In this document: piece after piece, positions 44,370 to 56,975 of the stretch
Position numbering within the stretch: position 1 is the first letter of the stretch
Layout: each line of letters opens with the position of its first letter
Source of the DNA: Coprinus comatus
Taxonomy: Eukaryota; Basidiomycota; Agaricomycetes; Agaricales; Agaricaceae
Length of the DNA: 64,000 nt
Assembly (NCBI GenBank): GCA_034638255.1
Contig: JAWPGT010000026.1
Location: 124,001 to 188,000, forward strand
Direction of reading: 5' to 3'
Translations under genes and position numbers: made by a program
The notes under the pieces: model-generated
Database searches by the model: none
Seen by the model: only the letters and a program-made list of their open reading frames with translations
Told to the model about the DNA's origin: nothing

Positions 44370-46021
44370 AGAATGATCATGCTTACTGTTGAACTATTAT
44401 TAGTTCTATCATGACATTCTCGTATGGCATCACGCTTGATGAATATAGCTTCATGATCTATATCATGTGACCTAGTATATTCTCGCACGGACCACTGTAA
44501 ATATGTATATAAGTTTGTACTCCTGCATTATATACTTCAGTTCCTTTTCTACTAACAACCAACACCCTCAGTAAGTCCAGAGTCGTACCTACCATGTTTC
44601 ATACACTACGCTCTTGTTTTAACACTTACTATTTAAAGTCTGTCAAACTCCCTGACTACAAAGATCCACATGTTAAATCATTACTCTGGGTGGAGCACGA
44701 CTTGAAGCAAAAGGTGAGAATATTTCTCTCAGGTAGAAAATGTGATTAATAAATGTGGTTGGCCAGGGAGAGGAAGATTACCAAAAATGGAGAAAACAAG
44801 CAGCCTCTATTAGAGATCAGAATTTAAATAAAAAATGACAAGCTAGGCATCAAGCGTATGTGAATTTCTCTGTGCTATTTTATCACTAATAATCATCTTT
44901 CTTTTCCAACAAAGTATTTTCGAAAAGCTTGGTGAAAATGGTATGACCTTTCCCACTCTTTTATACTGAATGTATTTTGGACTAAGCATTTTGAACAGGT
45001 TGGTCCAAAGAGGAAGTTCTGGGATATCTGGAACATACCAAATTCGGAATCAACGATTTACCTACATTCCAAAGATCATCCAAATTGACCCAAGGAGGTT
45101 TGTAATATTTTAATCCTTTTGAATGGCCCCAGTGATTGATATCAACCTGAAATTCAGAGTGGATTAAGATTTATCCAGAAATATTATCAATCTTAGAAGA
45201 AGGAAAGATGAAATGGCAACAGAAACACATAATTCGAAATGGTAATGCATTCGCAATCGTTTTCCATCGGTGGTACACCAGCTTCCATTCAAATAACCTG
45301 GGTGTATCCTTCAAAGCTGTTCCCTATGACTTTATGGTTTATGAACTGTTCTTGTCTTCCATTCTCAACTCCAATAAAGAAGCAATATTTCAACTTGATG
45401 AAGAGACAACTTCTAGATTCACTATACCGCATAACAAATCTCTCCACAAATGCAACCAGGTCTTATTTGATCTACTTCCAGATGATATGAAACAGCTAGC
45501 TAAGGAACTGGATGACCCTCACCAAGTGCTGCAACTCGCCTCTGTCTGGTTTAAAAGGGGCTCTACCTTACAACCTAATTACTCCTCAATACTACTTCAA
45601 GTCAAAACACCACATGACTTAAACAATCAGGGAGACAAGATTATGTTGGAACTTCAAAGACTCTTCGATAATAAGAACCCTTCACTCAGAAATTCCAATA
45701 TTTCCTTTGACCACAGGGCACACGAATTCTCAAAATATATCATCCAAACTAGTGAAAATGATCCAATGACTACAACAGTAAACACTATGAACTCATCAAA
45801 TATTAGGATGAAGTGTAGGTTAGGCTGTTATGATAATAAACCATTCTTTCAGTGGTGGGAAGCGGTTAGTGAAATTTTATTTGGATTATTCAATCAATCT
45901 TAATACCCTTATACAGGTTCTTCATGGAATTCAGCGACATGCTCAGGATTACCCAGAAAAATCTATTGTATGGCATGATGTATTTCTTACCATCAGGGTT
46001 CCTCACAACTATTGTGGCTAG
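44370..46021 (+). pseudogene. F-box family gene, 5'-truncated and cut by a copia solo LTR (copy D)
   Basis: Corresponds to exons 5-10 of the intact paralogue. The first exon starts after ttttag at 44370, is interrupted by the solo LTR 44387-44624, and resumes as YYLKSVKLPDYKDPHVKSLL to a gtgaga donor at 44714. Next exons: 44767 on (with TGA at 44836-44838 in place of an Arg codon), the IFEKLGENG mini-exon, a WSKEEVLGYLEHTKFGINDL exon, a long C-terminal exon (45159-about 45870) and a last exon about 45916-46021. F-box exons 1-4 are absent; upstream DNA is transposon-derived. The long exon is otherwise open (231 codons from 45208). Confidence 0.78.
44387..44624 (+). repeat. Copia solo LTR with 5-bp TSD
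   Basis: 238 bp, TGTTGAAC...TTTTAACA, flanked by cttac on both sides (44382-44386, 44625-44629). Closely matches the 3' LTR at 30291-30529 (reverse strand). Its insertion splits an F-box exon; dropping it with one cttac rejoins the exon in frame. Confidence 0.92.
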
Positions 46022-46910
46022 GAGCCACTTTGAGTCCTTCAATACTCAGGCTGATGCATTAATGAACAATCAACTTGATGTATTGGTAGTATTGATAATT
46101 CTATGAGTATAAATTGAAGTTTTCCCATTGGCAATGCCTACGATTGTGCTCTAATGTTTGACCCTGCAAAAGGTATTCCTGAAGTTCTGCTAATTCTATC
46201 CATATACTGCTTGAAGAGACATTTTCGTCAGAGTCAGATGTTGTGGGAACAGCCTCATGGCTGTGTGGGAAACAGGTAGTAGTATTTAATACAACACCAG
46301 TGTAAATTTTCTCTTTAGTTTTATACCACCATGTTCACCAGTAAAGCTCCACCATTCTTCATGAATGGTGTACTCTTGAGGTTGTGACAACACCGGGCCC
46401 TCGCACCCCTAGCAAGTAACTCACCTTTCAATGTGTGGATAAGAGGTTTAAGGGGCTTGACTCCAGTTGCTGGATGCGATGTTGACAGGAGGCAAATTGA
46501 ATTCATCCCCCCTATTGTGGGTAATATTGGTTTCTCTCCTGCTGAGTGCTGAGCCCCATTGCTGTTTTATGAATCAAAAGTTATACTAACATTATTTCAT
46601 GCTTTGAAAAATCATTACATGTCTATCTAGCAGCAGTGACCACACAATCAACAGCATACATGACTATCATTTACTGGTTAAGGAAAGATTCAGAATAAAA
46701 TAACACCAAAAATGATTAAATACCTAGGTTTCCGGAAGAGGGATATCTTTCAATGAAATTTCAGTTGCTATCAAAAGCATTAATTGGATATATCATACCA
46801 AATGCAGTGTGTAGATCGCATTGGAGCTTCATATGAGTCATTGTCATGAATTGTGGTGCCATATGCCTTAAAAGCTCAATTCCTTGTAGATGTCATGTAG
46901 GGTTCCATAA

Positions 46911-47090
46911 CGCATATATTGATAGAAGGGAGCTAATGGCAACTATCCAGAAGATGCCCAAGGTTTTGTTCAAGCACACAAGTTGATATGGAGGTGGAAG
47001 AAGACAGGAAAGATGGAAGACCCAAAATGCAGAGAAAAGTGCATTTATTGTGCCACAAGATTTCTACTGGGTGATATCAGTCATTAAGTG
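46911..47090 (-). repeat. Dispersed CRE/TTCTATCA module, copy R4
   Basis: Minus strand: ttaatgactgatatcaccca, then caataaatgcacttttctct, a pyrimidine-rich middle and attagctcccttctatca followed by atatatgcg. Confidence 0.6.
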
Positions 47091-49331
47091 CTCATGACAT
47101 GACTTGAATCTCAACACGGAATAAATGCAACAATATTGTACCCAGCACCTCTACTCTGCCATGCATTCTATTTGGTGGTCTACATATCAGGATATTAGCT
47201 TTTCATTATGGCGGAGTGAAAACAAGAATAACTCAGGTTGGTATCTATGACATCAAGGTCGGGGGCCGTGATGTTGGAAGAGAGAGAGGGGGTTAAGGAG
47301 GTATATGCCATGAAGTACAGTTGACGGTAAGTATAACTCTCGACCTTGTTGCATTTTTCAGTGATGATAACAATGTATAGTGTTCAAACGACTAGAGAGC
47401 CAAACAATACTGATGCTGAAACATGTTGACAGAACAAGTTGAAGATGCACCTGAGTATGTTCAAGATTCCAGTCTATATTCCACTGGCAGAAGTTAGCGA
47501 TGACACAAGAATAAAGCCAGTTACAAACATTCAAGGCTTTGAGCTCATCAGAGGACAAGAACATCTACAAAGTATTTGATAAAAATTCATACAACACTTT
47601 GGTGATGGTATTACCCACAGATTCTGATAACAAAATCTCAACTAATGATTAGTAGGCCACCTGAAAAAATGGGCATGTCACACGTCAGACAATACAATGT
47701 ATGCAAGCCAATTGCATGACGTCGAACTGTTGAATTATGGAAGAAGGCTCACATATGAAACTATGAGGGGTTAAAAAAAATGGAACGGGTATGTCGTTGG
47801 ATTTGCATATGAAGACAAGGAATTGAGTGGTAAATCATGCTGAACATTCTACCATCATAGTGCTTAGTTTCTCTCCAGCGACATTCTGGTTCATTCAGTC
47901 ACTATCTCTAACTAATTCAGAGTATGTCCTATGTTCTGTTGCAGAGAATTTCCATGACGATATGTCTAACCATAGATTTTAGAAGGAGAGCAGAACATGG
48001 GAGGAAAAACTTTGGATCTGTCAGTTGATGGTGAAAATGGGTGTGATATTAGGTTTCAGTAGTCAACTACAAGTTCGCTTTTCTTGTATTTTATTGTATA
48101 TTTGAAGATACTGACTACAAACAACACTATAATAGAGAAACAAGAGTCTTGGACTAGGAACCAATCACTCAACTTCTTTTTTGCTCGGTTCTACTGTAAC
48201 GTACCATGAGGGTATTGACATCATGAAAATATAAGTTATGGTTCTCTGTGAGTCACATTTCTCATAAAATCTGGGAAGGCAAGGAGTCTCAAAATCGTTA
48301 ACATTAGGCTAGGATAGCTAGTGGTCACAACCACATGTCGTCTATAGTATTCAAATCCTCAAGGATTACCACGTCCTCTCAGACTATATCATTACATCAA
48401 GTGAGCTCTGTTCAGGTAAAGGAGATGTAGAACTTGCTTTGATCGGGCCTTTTGTGCTCCAACTATTAGGAGGATATTGAAAGACAGTGTATATGTCTTT
48501 TGAACACCCCCTAATCATGCTCATTTTAAATTGGCCTTACCTTCGTGCTTAAAAAGCCTGAGGTCATCGACTGGTGGTTTCCTTTCGTACACCTCCCACA
48601 CTCGCACTCGCACTCGCACTCGCATGCTGTCAGCTCTCCTTGATGCCAAATAAACAACCTTGTTATCATCAACTTCAATTACTCTAAGAGATATATCCAT
48701 TTATTACACCAGCCCATTACCTTTTTTGTTGTGTTATGGCACCTATTCTTGACCTAAAGCAAGCTATCTGTCATTTCACCACCAACTTCACCTCTTCAAT
48801 GTCTACCAGGACTACAGAACAAGTTTCTTCAATCAAAACCATCACTACCTTTTCGTCTTCCACACTTCCACTTCCACTTCCACCTACACCAACAGTAACA
48901 TCTATCAGTATGAAATTTTATCAAAATGATTTATTTTTTACGGAAGTATTGTGCTAATTTGATTCTTCTCTAAGACCTCATCTAGTTCTCCAGTAATATT
49001 ACCAGCTGTACCAGGGAAGGCTCTGGTAAGGGAGTCTCATGAGGTTTATCCTCAGAGAATTGATACATTTGGTATTCCCTTCGTTACTTCTGAAAGTCCA
49101 GAATGGGGAAATAAGAAGTTGTACCCTGTTTGTGGCGGAATCTACAAGTAGATTATTTTTGTAAATCAATGATAATTGTAATGATTTTTCTGAAGCAACT
49201 TCTAAGGCGTAGTAAAATAATCCAGTAATTGAGATTGAAATATTCCAGCTATCCAAAGTATATGAGTACTTGTACATTCGTTCACATGAAAAATCAAAAA
49301 TCTCTCTTCCCATACCCAGCCAAATGATGAC

Positions 49332-49500
49332 GGTGACGACATGTTCACTGAATGAATATATGTGCTTTCTGTTCGCTCATACTTCTTACTTCCTTCTTTT
49401 TCATTGTGTGCTCAACAAACATCCATCTTGAGTCCATGTCCTCCGATTTCAGGATTTCTATCTGGTTTTCCATTAATTACCTTCTATCAGCTATATGCAT
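49332..49500 (+). repeat. Dispersed CRE/TTCTATCA module, copy R5
   Basis: ggtgacgac, then cactgaatgaatatatgtgc, a T/C-rich middle and ccattaattaccttctatca followed by gctatatgcat. Confidence 0.55.
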
Positions 49501-50973
49501 TCGGCGCATCTCAGTCTCAGTTTCTGAGTCTGGAAACATTCGAGGGTTCTGTGATCTGTTATAACAGTGAATGGTATGCCTAAAAGATCTACTCTCCATT
49601 TTTCGAGAGTGCATACAATTGCAAAAAGTTTTTCGCGTTTTCTAGAGTACCAACTACACTTCGAATAGACTTACTTTGTGGCTGTTGATTCCCTACTCAC
49701 CCAGTAAGAAAACCTCACTTATACCTTATCACTATATACATATTCCTAATGGACAACATCTACCCATCATATCTCACAATCTCTGTTGGTATGCTCACTC
49801 AAATACAATCTACTGTTATCCTACAACAATTACTGATATAATTCTTCAAGGTAGTAAATGAATTGACTCGAACACCTTTGATAGAGAAGTGGTTAGTGAA
49901 ATCGGATAATACATTTTGATACAGAGAGGTGAGTCGTTTGTTGTGCATGTGTGATCTTCAAACTGTGATCAATACCAATCTTGCACATCATTTTATAGCC
50001 TGTTGAGTACCCGAGAATATACATTGGGGTTCAGAATTCAGCGAATTTGCTGTGGACCCTTAGATCCATGAAGCGTCAAGGGTTTCCCTGAATCATACTA
50101 GAAGATATAGATTGTGTTGGAGTACAGTGAGGGCCCGATGGAGGACCTGTATGCAGTGTCGAGGTGGACCAGCAGAGGTGGCCACTAATATGAATTAGAT
50201 GATCATCTTGTCGTAGGACACTACCCACCCACTTTTATCCTACCAAAGAAACATAAAAGTAATGGTATTTATATAGTATACCTTGTAATGACTTCGGCGA
50301 CTGGGAAATAGTATAACTTTCAATTCATCTTTAACATTATATGTTTTTTACTACTCCGGACTTTCACTGGCTAATACCCTGTGTTCCCTTAAAATGTCCT
50401 TGCCATATTCCAGGCTCTAACTAATCTAGATCACCAAGAACAAACTTTGAAACACAAAACAGAATTATGCAGTAACAAACGACCTCGTTTGTTCAACAAG
50501 GTGGGTAGTCTCACAGAAATCTCCCCCAAAATCCTGATATCCAAAGGCATCAACAAAGAGTTAGTTGATAGTCTACGTGGAGGTTCGTTGAGTACACAAA
50601 TGAGGAGAGGGGAAATAAAGGGAAAAACATATTTATTCACTCACTACAGCGTCACTCCTTATATTGCAGTAATTCTTGTCTATGCTCACAGAAACAACTT
50701 GTACATGATACATCACGTAAAATCTGTTGTTCTTTGACTGAGCAAATGCGGTTTCCTCCATCTTACATCCTTCCTCCAGACTTTTGTCTCCATGATAATC
50801 GATGTACTTGATGATCTCTATCAGTTGAAGTTACTCCATTTTGGCTAGAACTTGTACCTCCGGCAAAACCAACATGCTAAATAGCGTGAGAAACTGATGT
50901 TAAATCTCGGATTACTCTCAACCATCAACGACTTAATCATACTTACCTACTTTTCAACGTCACATCCCAAATA

Positions 50974-53301
50974 ATGAAACAAGTAACTCGAAGGTCATCT
51001 CGACTCCAACAGAAGCCTCAAGTACTTGAATCCACTACTCAAACTCAAGCACACGAACCTATTCGGGATGATAATGAAGACTTTGAGAATGACGCGTCCG
51101 ACTTCGAAGATGAAGAAGAAAAAAGAAAGACAACACGTAAAAAACCCAAGACCAGGCACGAAGTCGACTCCACAAATGCACTCGAAGCTCCAGTTACTGT
51201 TGGAAAGAAGCAAGAAGCATCCCCGTTTCGCAACGTGAGAGGTCGAAGGGGATTCTTACAATTCATGAACGACATGCCTCTTGACCTTTTATATGAAATT
51301 TTCGGAGAGCTTGAACCTATCGATCTTCTTTATCTGTCTTGGTCATGCAAGTGTCTTCGTGCAATAGTGATGGATAGACAAGCAAAGTTCCTGTGGGTAA
51401 AGGTACGCCTCTAACTTTAACGCCTGTATTACAACTCACTCATCGCTATTTCTAGGCCTACAACGCGTTGAAGAACAAGCCACTGCCATGTCCCCAAGAC
51501 CTTAACTATGCCCAATATACTCAATTCTTATTTGTCAACCGTTGTATGGTAAGCTTCATTCGTTGGCTTTAAATGATGTCATGTACACATAACTCACGAG
51601 GATAGCAGGCTTGTCAGGTATCGACAGGCATTGGCGCTTACTGCTATTCTTGGGGATTGAGATTCAAAGGATGCAAAAAATGTCTCCACAAACGGTGAGT
51701 TACTTTCAGTATATCCAACAAAATCAAATAACAAATAATCTGCTAGTTTCGTCTCTGGTAAGCACATATGCATGGCAGAAGCCAAGATGTATAATCACTG
51801 TGTCCAAACAAGTAGGTTCAGATGTTTTATATACTTTTACTTTTAGGTCTCACTTTTGTTCTTTTTCAGGTGATGGTCAGACCTATTATCTGAACCATCT
51901 CTCGGATTACAACCTTCAGATTAAGTTGCGAGATGATCTAGAATTTCAAACATCATTCAAAGACGATTTTCAGCTAAAACAGCAGGCAAGAACAATATTT
52001 TTCTTTTGAAAACAATACATTATATTGATATGTTTTTGTAGGGAGAGAGTCATTATCAGCAATGGAGAGGATGTTTTGCTTCAAATAGAGATGAAGACTT
52101 ATATCAAAGATGTGAAAATAGGCGTCAAGCGTATGTGATGTTCCTCTGTGTTGAATGGCTTATTAATACCAATTATATTCACAACAAAAGTATTTTCAAG
52201 AAACTTAGTGAAATCGGTACGAGTTTCTTGAAGTAATCTGAACTACATGTTTACGCTGAACGATTGTATTAGGGTGGGAGCGGGACATTGTTGAGAAATA
52301 TGCTGAACATACTGAATTTGGAATTAACCATTTACCGACATTCCAAAGATCATCCAAGCTGACCCAAGGAGGTTCGTGATCATTAAATTCTTTCAAATAT
52401 GCCAATGATTGATGTCAATTTGGTATCAGAGTGGCGTAAGATTTGCCCAACAATAGTCTCTGCTCTAGAAGAAGGCAAGCTAAACTGGCAGCGAAAACGT
52501 ATTCGTCAAAATGGTTGGATATTTGCAACCACCTTTAAACAGTGGTACACCAACTTGAAATCGGAGAGCCCAGATGAATACTTCAAAGCTGTCCCTTTCG
52601 ACTTTCTTATCCATGAACCATTTCTGTCTCGTGTTCTCAACTACCAAGAAGTGGCGACATTTCCTTTAGACAAGAAGACCGCCTCCATATTCATAGTTTT
52701 GCACAAGGAATGTCTCCGAAAACGCAATCAGGTCTTGTTTGATCTTCTTCCGGATGACATAAAGCAACAAGCCAGGAAATTGGACGATCCCAATCAAGTA
52801 CTACACCTTGCCTCCATCTGGTTTCTGAGGGGTTCTACTACAATACGGGAATATACTAGTGTCTTATATGAAGTCGTCACACCTCATCAATTAGATGAAA
52901 CACATGAGATATGGAAATATCGAAAAGATTTGGAAAACACGGGTTATCGAGATTCAACTCCTCAAATTTCCTTCCATAACAAGGCACATGGACTGGCAAA
53001 CCATCTCATTCAAACTACCGGAAACAACCCAAGCAATACAACAAGAAAAGCCATGGACTCCTTAAACACCAAGTTCTTGTGTAATAGATGTAATCACTCT
53101 CTGGAATATAGTTGGAGTAACGTGGTAAAGCGTTTCTATATTTGCAAAAATGAATTGTCATATACTAATTTTCTATAGGTTTGTCATGGAATTGATACGC
53201 ACACTTGGGACGTTCGTGGGATAGAATTTCCTGAGTGGCATAAATTTTTTCGTCTCAAGACTTTGGAAGAGCCTTTGGTAGATGTCGACAGTAAACGATA
53301 G
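50974..53301 (+). CDS. F-box protein, intact, ten exons, 606 aa (copy E)
   Basis: Exons 50974-51402, 51456-51548, 51609-51694, 51747-51811, 51870-51985, 52042-52130, 52191-52216, 52273-52371, 52430-53124 and 53179-53301; phases agree at every junction and no stop interrupts. Intron 5 uses a GC donor (CAG/GCAAGA). The N-terminus is basic and acidic by turns (RRSSRLQQK; EDEEEKRKTTRKK). The F-box is at about residues 95-140 (MNDMPLDLLYEIFGELEP, LLYLSWSCKCLRAIVM). Exon 3 has paired Cys (CKKC) and the long exon 9 ends with CNRC, possibly a metal site. F-box proteins act as substrate adaptors of SCF (Skp1-Cullin-F-box) ubiquitin ligases; no leucine-rich or WD repeat is visible, so the target is unknown. 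It is the only one of six paralogues in this window without a lesion. Confidence 0.88.
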
Positions 53302-53710
53302 TAGATATGTCCCTTGAACGTAACCTTTAATTCGAATAATGGTTTTAAATCATATTAGGTGGGGCTGAACCAACATAGTTATAACGTATTTTTCAGGTAC
53401 ATAAGATATCAGATTATGAAGGTTGTATATTAATAAATAATGAGAGAGGTATTGTAGTTGGACATTTGCATCGCGTCTAACAAAACACTTTTCGTAAAGC
53501 AAGACTCAAAGCCAAAAAAAATATTATACTTGATCGTGACGATTACTACCACGGTACAGTATGCTTCAAACTTGGTCGAATCATCAATGAATCAGACGAT
53601 GTATTGTGTCGTAGTCTCGGATAGTTATATTTGACATTTCCCCTTCCAATAGTGTAAGACACTGTTACTATAATATCGGCTGTCGGTGGAATTCGGAGAA
53701 GGTTTTTTGA
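53302..53710. other. Intergenic
   Basis: 3' flank of the intact F-box gene, AT-rich, nothing recognised. Confidence 0.35.
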
Positions 53711-53908
53711 ATTGAATAAATGCGCTCTATCCATCATTTTCTTCTTCCTTCCTCTCCCTTCTTAAAACATATAACAGAGCTTCTACATCACTATAACTCG
53801 TGTAAACTGATGCCACTCCGCTTGAATCTTCGCTTGTAGGATTATCATCAAGATTATACTCTCGCTTTAAAATCGCCATTAATTCCCTTCTATCACTTAA
53901 TATATGCA
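53711..53908 (+). repeat. Dispersed CRE/TTCTATCA module, copy R7
   Basis: attgaataaatgcgctctat, a T/C-rich middle, and cattaattcccttctatca followed by cttaatatatgcac. The TGACGTCA start is not evident here. Confidence 0.55.
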
Positions 53909-55067
53909 CTCAAAAACATGGGAAATGGTTAGTTAATCATTAACATTGTTCAGCTTGTATCCATCCCTATACTGTTCAGCATTCGCCATCCAACTTTCCA
54001 AACTACAAGTACAATTCCTCCTCTTAGGTACGGTTTGAACTAGTACCCTTCAAACAGGTATGTGTTCTACTAGACTACTACTCGTCATTTCAGAACATGG
54101 GTTGCTAACAAATGAGCTAAAAAGGTTTCATGTGCAAATCATGCCGAACGGATCTGATGCCTCAGATACTCGTTTTTTTTTGGGTGGCGCCTGTACAGAC
54201 GTTGCTCGGTCCTGGTCCGACATCCAGCGATTGTGAGGTGTAGTTTTGGTACTCTCGTAACAGTGATTGGATATGTGAGGAAGGGTGTTTCTAAGAGAAC
54301 CTCGCAAATCAGTTCTGTGAGTCAATCTGTACGTAACTATTATTGATCTTGAGGATATTGCCCATAATGCATAATTATTGATGACTATAGGTTCTCAAAT
54401 CAACTTGCGGTAGTTTCATGGCACAGCGACTTTCTATAATGGGGTATTCATATAACTGTTAATTTATCACACAAGTTGTGTATATTATCTGGTGTAGTGG
54501 TAGTCTAGTTATAAAGAAATTGTTTCCGATGGTGACTTCAAGACGACAGAAGTATATGAGAAAAAAATTGACGCGGAATTGGAAAGGGTATTATAGAATT
54601 GAAGTAGCACGACAAAGGTACTTGAAAAAATTTAATCATAAAACATCTTCCACCTGAACTGCCAAGAAGTCATACATTCAGTGTCTACATACTTATCGTC
54701 ATTGTTCATACTGCACTAAACTATTAAATAAAGATCTTATCAATCAAGTATGTCCAGCAACTCATTGTGAACGATTCAGTTGGGGTATGGATGATATTAC
54801 TTGGGACGTCTATGATATTCTCCCGACCTACTCTTAGTTCTTCCCTTTAGTTCCTCTAATTATGTTATCTAAACGATCTATACAAGTATTGTGATATAGG
54901 AATCATTAACCGGACGTCACTAGGAACAATGTAAATACATTGCACACACTCAATGTACACGTCAAAAATCCGAATCCCACTCCTCTGGGTTGGTGTTCAA
55001 CTCGAGATCCAGTGATTGTTGCACTTCTGCGGTGCAGAACCGAAGGCTCCGCATATTCAGAATTAGT
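53909..55067. other. Intergenic, no gene seen
   Basis: Contains gtgtagtggtag at 54493, which resembles a tRNA A box, but there is no B box or cloverleaf. No coding region supported. Confidence 0.4.
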
Positions 55068-56236
55068 CTACAGCTCTTGTGAGAGTGTTAATCCGTTGGG
55101 GACAGGTGTCAAGTTGACGATGAACTCACTATGATTGAAAGCAATGCGGACCAAAGACTGGATGTAAAGATAATGATAATAAATTATCGTTGTACAACGT
55201 TTGCAAAACATATTGACAAGTACGTACCATGGCATGATATGTACCACCTGTTGGATACCAAGTTGTAGACCTGAGATGAGAACAGCTAATTGGGAAAGTT
55301 AGTGATGAGAAATGTCCGATTTAGAGATTGTCGTACCACATAGTGCAAGACAAGAGCATGAATTATCACGGATCACAACCCGCAGAATTGTATACCGATT
55401 TTGAGAGAAAGTTTGTTTAATGCATTCCCAATATCCATAAATGGTGAGGCCTATTAGCACAATTTGGTTCGCCACCATAGTAATACTAATCCAAAGTCAG
55501 AATTTGAACTTGGGAGTATTCGGAGAGTAGAATCACCAAAACAGCATGACATAACGATCGAAAATATGGATTGGTAGACAATCGGAATCCAATTTTAACG
55601 TTTTGACGGTCTCCATTCCTAGTATTGCGTAGGCAGTCCCAGAGGAAAAGAAAATTATGGAAAGGAACATGCCAATAACAAAGTTGCGGTCGTGTAATGC
55701 ATATACTAGACACAAATATATTAATAAGGTTGTCGTAATAATAAGAAGCGCGTCGTCCAAACTTACCACGAAGCATGATAATTAATTCAAGGTTACAAGT
55801 CATTGCTGAAGCAGCAGCCGACTGGAACCGAAACCAGGCTTTACAGTCCATGATATGTTCAAATTGTGCAATGTGATTGATATAGATGAGGTTGAAACTG
55901 TTCAGAGAATCAAAAGTCGAGATCGTAAAATGACGCGAGATAGTAAAGCAAGAGTCACTCACATCTGAAATGCCAGTCCCCAGTAGCGTGCTATGAAATA
56001 TGTGCCTTTGACAATCCATTTCGAGCTTCTGGCGGCATACAAATAAATGCAGGAATAGTTAAAGAGTTCACTGCAGATCTACCTCCATATGCATTCAACT
56101 TCTCGTTCACATTCAAGTATCAAGTCATACGCTAATAATGCCACACCTGCAACTGAGGAGAGGTTATGTTCCAGAGTTTTAACAAGCTTGTGAGCAACAT
56201 ACCACCAGTAGAGTGTCTGATAAAGGTCTCTGACAT
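55068..56236 (-). CDS. DUF6533-like multi-span membrane protein, seven exons
   Basis: Exons 56236-56203, 56146-56083, 56028-55963, 55897-55767, 55705-55537, 55485-55337 and 55285-55068; every jun ction is GT-AG and in phase, giving 276 aa. Introns run 51-65 nt. Residues 12-35 (GVALLAYDLILECEREVECI) followed by WIVKGTYFIARYWGL match the start of DUF6533 proteins, a large Agaricomycete family of about seven-span membrane proteins. Further spans: around AWFRFQSAAASAMTCNLELI, VIGMFLSIIFFSSGTAYAIL, MVANQIVLIGLTIYGYW, then the family-typical basic loop ending VVIRDNS and a last span. Function of the family is unknown. The final exon may be wrong: the tail after HIMPWYVLV lacks support and a further intron is possible. 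No lesion seen. Confidence 0.7.
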
Positions 56237-56975
56237 GGACGGTTACGAAGGAGTCCAAGTTGAGTCAACGGCTCCTATAATCCAAGGATTTAAGGTTCTT
56301 ACAGGGTTTAGGCTTATATCCGTTGATTCATTCTAGCTAATAGAGTTTTGTAATCTTAATAACGAACTATGGGGAGCAGGGCTTTAATCCCTTAAACCAT
56401 CATCTTAAGGAGACACAAATACAAGTACATTGACATACTATATAGCTCAAGTTTGGTGCGTTGAAAACTTGAAGGCCAGAAACGAAATGCTAAAAAATCA
56501 TGATCATGTTTTGAATTTTGGCCGTGAGAAAATCATCGGTGCCTTTCGTTACAGATCCCGAGTGTTGTAATATCAAACAAGTCCTAATCATTTCGTTCAC
56601 CTGATGATGAGAATGTGTGAGGAGCGTAATGCAATTAATCGATGAGCGAAACGGGGCCGTGAGTTGAGTGGTCAATAATCAATTACCAGATCTTTTAAAT
56701 TTCCATCCTTGCCGATATATTTCTGCATGCAGCGTCCTCTTTTAAGTTTTCGGTGTGTTATCTGGTATGAAACTGCGAGTTCAGCCCCCGACATTTACAT
56801 TCTAACAGCAGTCAGTAAGGCTAGTCTGCTATTCTTAGCTATCCAGCTTGTGTGCAGAGCTGAGAGAATTTGAAAAAATATTAAATAGATACATTCTTAT
56901 ATGACATCGAGTTTGTTCCTGTTTGTCTGCTGTAATATTGAACTTGTACACGTTCAACCCCTTTTGCACTCACCA
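56237..56975. other. Divergent spacer
   Basis: Separates the DUF6533-like gene from the plus-strand gene at 56976. No gene, RNA or repeat recognised; presumably both promoters. Confidence 0.4.

Larger units (their letters stand above)
46022..50973. other. 4.9-kb gene-poor region
   Basis: No supported gene. It holds dispersed modules R4 and R5 and a partial R6 (about 50567-50660, minus strand: gagtgacgctgtag, gagtgaataaatatg). A (CACTCG)n simple repeat lies at about 48598-48624. The frame 48736-48957 is Ser/Thr/Pro-rich with repeated ccacttccacttccac and may be spurious. Minus-strand frames at 47358-47564 and 48999-49313 show no motif. Confidence 0.4.

Noticed and set aside
48736..48957. Ser/Thr/Pro-rich 73-codon frame
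   Set aside because: Composition is driven by a simple ccactt repeat; no signal peptide or partner exons seen.
54490..54560. tRNA-like A box (gtgtagtggtag)
   Set aside because: No B box (GGTTCRANNCC) at a suitable distance and no cloverleaf pairing.
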